Assembly: GCF_018449475.1 (NCBI RefSeq)
Contig: NZ_JAHCQH010000015.1
Coordinates: forward strand, 186,001 to 250,000
Length of the DNA: 64,000 nucleotides
Source of the DNA: Ancylobacter radicis
Lineage (GTDB): Bacteria; Pseudomonadota; Alphaproteobacteria; Rhizobiales; Xanthobacteraceae
Direction: 5' to 3'
Part shown: positions 62,884 through 64,000 of the stretch, piece after piece
Layout of the letters: every line of letters starts with the position of its first letter
Numbering within the stretch: the stretch's first letter is position 1
Translations under genes and position numbers: made by a program
Notes under the pieces: model-generated
Database searches by the model: none
What the model was told of the DNA's origin: nothing
Seen by the model: the letters and a program-made list of their open reading frames with translations, nothing else

Positions 62884-63693
62884 TCACACTCCCTCGCCAC
62901 GCATGGCGTGGCTGCGGGCGATGGCCAGTGTCACCCAGGTGATGAGGCCGAGCGCGATCGAGATTGCAGCGGCCATGCTGGCATTGGTGGCGAGGGTGAA
63001 CTCGGTATAGATCAGCATCGGCACCACATCGATATTGGTGGCGAGCGTGAAGGCGGTGCCGAAGGCGCCCATGGCGGTGGCAAAACATAGCGCCCCTGCG
63101 GTGTACATGGCCGGGAACAGGGCCGGCAGCACCACGTCGCGCTGGATCGCGAAGGGGCCGGCACCGAGCGAACGGGCGGCCTCGACCAGCGAAGGATCGA
63201 GCTTTTCCGCCGCGGCCAGGATGGTCAGCAGCACGCGCGGCACCGAGAAATAGAGATAGCCGAGGAAAAGACCGAACAGCGAATAAGCGAAGATCACATT
63301 GGTGCCGAACAGGGACTTGGTGACGCCACCGACCAGACCGAGCCGGCCACCGAACAGGATGATCATGAAGCCGACCACGACGCCGGGAAATGCCAGCGGG
63401 AAGGTCAGCAGCGAAAGAAGGAGCCCACGCCCGAGGAACTTCCGGTTTGCCAGCGTCTGCGCGGCTATGGTCGCGACGGTCAGGGTCGCGACGGTCGTCA
63501 CGACAGCCAGAATGAGCGTAACGAAGAGGCTGTTGCGGAAACGCGCCTCGGTGAGGATGGCGACGAAGTTCGCAAGACCACCCGGCCCGCTGCCAGCCTC
63601 GACGGCCAGCCGCGCCAGCGGAAGGATGAGAAAGGCGAGCGTGAAGATCGCCAGCGGCAATATCAGCAACAGGTCGAAGCGCTTGCTGGTCAT
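62884..63693 (-). CDS. ABC transporter permease 1
   Basis: A 269-residue protein with six membrane helices and the EAA loop EAARSLGAGPFAIQRDVVLP. It belongs to the permease class used for polyamines, 2-aminoethylphosphonate, iron(III) and similar solutes. Confidence 0.92.
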   Translation of the reverse strand: MTSKRFDLLLILPLAIFTLAFLILPLARLAVEAGSGPGGLANFVAILTEARFRNSLFVTLILAVVTTVATLTVATIAAQTLANRKFLGRGLLLSLLTFPLAFPGVVVGFMIILFGGRLGLVGGVTKSLFGTNVIFAYSLFGLFLGYLYFSVPRVLLTILAAAEKLDPSLVEAARSLGAGPFAIQRDVVLPALFPAMYTAGALCFATAMGAFGTAFTLATNIDVVPMLIYTEFTLATNASMAAAISIALGLITWVTLAIARSHAMRGEGV

Positions 63694-63723
63694 GGGAGCC
63701 TGTCGTTCAAGACCTGTGGGTCG

Positions 63724-63755
63724 TTCCCGGGGGGGTGACCCACGCCCCCCGGGAA
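63724..63755 (-). terminator. GC-rich hairpin between binding-protein and permease genes
   Basis: TTCCCGGGGGG at 63724-63734 pairs perfectly with 63745-63755 across a 10-base loop. It lies just after the binding-protein stop. There is no T tract on the minus strand, so it may be a partial terminator or an mRNA-protecting stem that keeps binding-protein levels above those of the permeases. Confidence 0.6.
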
Positions 63756-63765
63756 GGACGAAGCA

Positions 63766-64000
63766 TCAGCGCACTTCGGAGAGATAGCGCTGTGAAAACC
63801 CGGCCTGCGCCGCCTGGGCGGCAGCCCAGTCCACCGCAACCGCGCGCTGATACTCGCTCGCGGGCAGGAAGCGTTCGGCGATCTCGGCCGGCATCTTCAC
63901 CGGAAGAACAGGACGCAGATAGGCGGTACTCCAGAACATCTGCCCCTTGTCGGACAGCAGGAAGTTCAGGACCTTCTCGGCCGTGGCGCGGTGGGGCGCG
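63766..64000 (-). CDS. ABC transporter solute-binding protein, C-terminal part
   Basis: The last 77 or so residues of a binding protein whose start lies right of the window. The stretch EKVLNFLLSDKGQMFWSTAY is the typical end region of family 1 extracellular solute-binding proteins (potassium/phosphonate/iron type). First gene of the operon within view. Confidence 0.85.
   Translation of the reverse strand, partial: APHRATAEKVLNFLLSDKGQMFWSTAYLRPVLPVKMPAEIAERFLPASEYQRAVAVDWAAAQAAQAGFSQRYLSEVR

Noticed and set aside
1..64000. CRISPR arrays, rRNA genes, riboswitches
   Set aside because: No regularly spaced direct repeats of 25-40 bases, no rRNA-like sequence and no recognisable riboswitch core were seen on reading through.

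Overview
The window reads as chromosome of a high-GC alphaproteobacterium, probably Hyphomicrobiales. The support is GC-rich coding throughout, an imuA-imuB-dnaE2 SOS mutagenesis cassette behind an alphaproteobacterial LexA box (GTTC-N7-GTTC), a DUF3489/DUF2924/serine-recombinase cassette, and a ParB-like orphan DNA methylase with a DUF5681 partner. Species cannot be fixed from the sequence. Because of the base composition the strands opposite real genes are often open over long distances; those antisense frames are not annotated.

Layout. 1-7.6 kb: the 5' part of a giant transglutaminase/DUF2126 protein and an RND efflux adaptor-permease operon, both on the minus strand. 8.2-9.0 kb: a small secreted protein and a complete tRNA-Ser(GGA). 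9.2-15.3 kb: a recombinase operon split by a 3,550-bp IS1-family transposon with 21-bp terminal inverted repeats, an 8-bp target duplication and at least five cargo genes including a P63C protein. 15.7-19.1 kb: quinone oxidoreductase, a small polyketide-cyclase-like protein, a LysR regulator and an IMPACT/YigZ protein. 19.5-25.1 kb: dnaE2, imuB, imuA.

25.2-38 kb is a defence island. It holds a tyrosine-integrase remnant, a SIR2 gene coupled to a 919-residue helical partner, and two convergent STAND-type NTPase genes carrying nuclease-like domains at opposite ends. 37.5-41.4 kb holds a ParB-methylase/DUF5681 operon with an 11-bp tandem repeat upstream, a decayed gene and an orphan acidic protein. 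At 41,875 lies a 13-bp copy of the tRNA-Ser 3' end. Together with the tRNA at 9 kb it could bound a roughly 33-kb island, though that limit is inference.

42.5-50.4 kb: a Bat/MoxR operon (MoxR ATPase, DUF58, small membrane protein, two VWA proteins, TPR protein, BatD-like protein) followed by a NarL-type two-component pair, all on the minus strand. 50.5-58.2 kb: two TetR-controlled modules, TetR/SDR and TetR/RND adaptor/RND permease/SDR, each with a visible palindromic operator. 58.3-60.0 kb: a deleted IS3 element abutting a frameshifted integrase. 60.1-64 kb: an ABC importer operon (binding protein, two permeases, ATPase) ending in a metallophosphoesterase.

The most unusual content is the defence cluster and the cargo-bearing IS1-type element. 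Family assignments are from recognised motifs and have not been searched.
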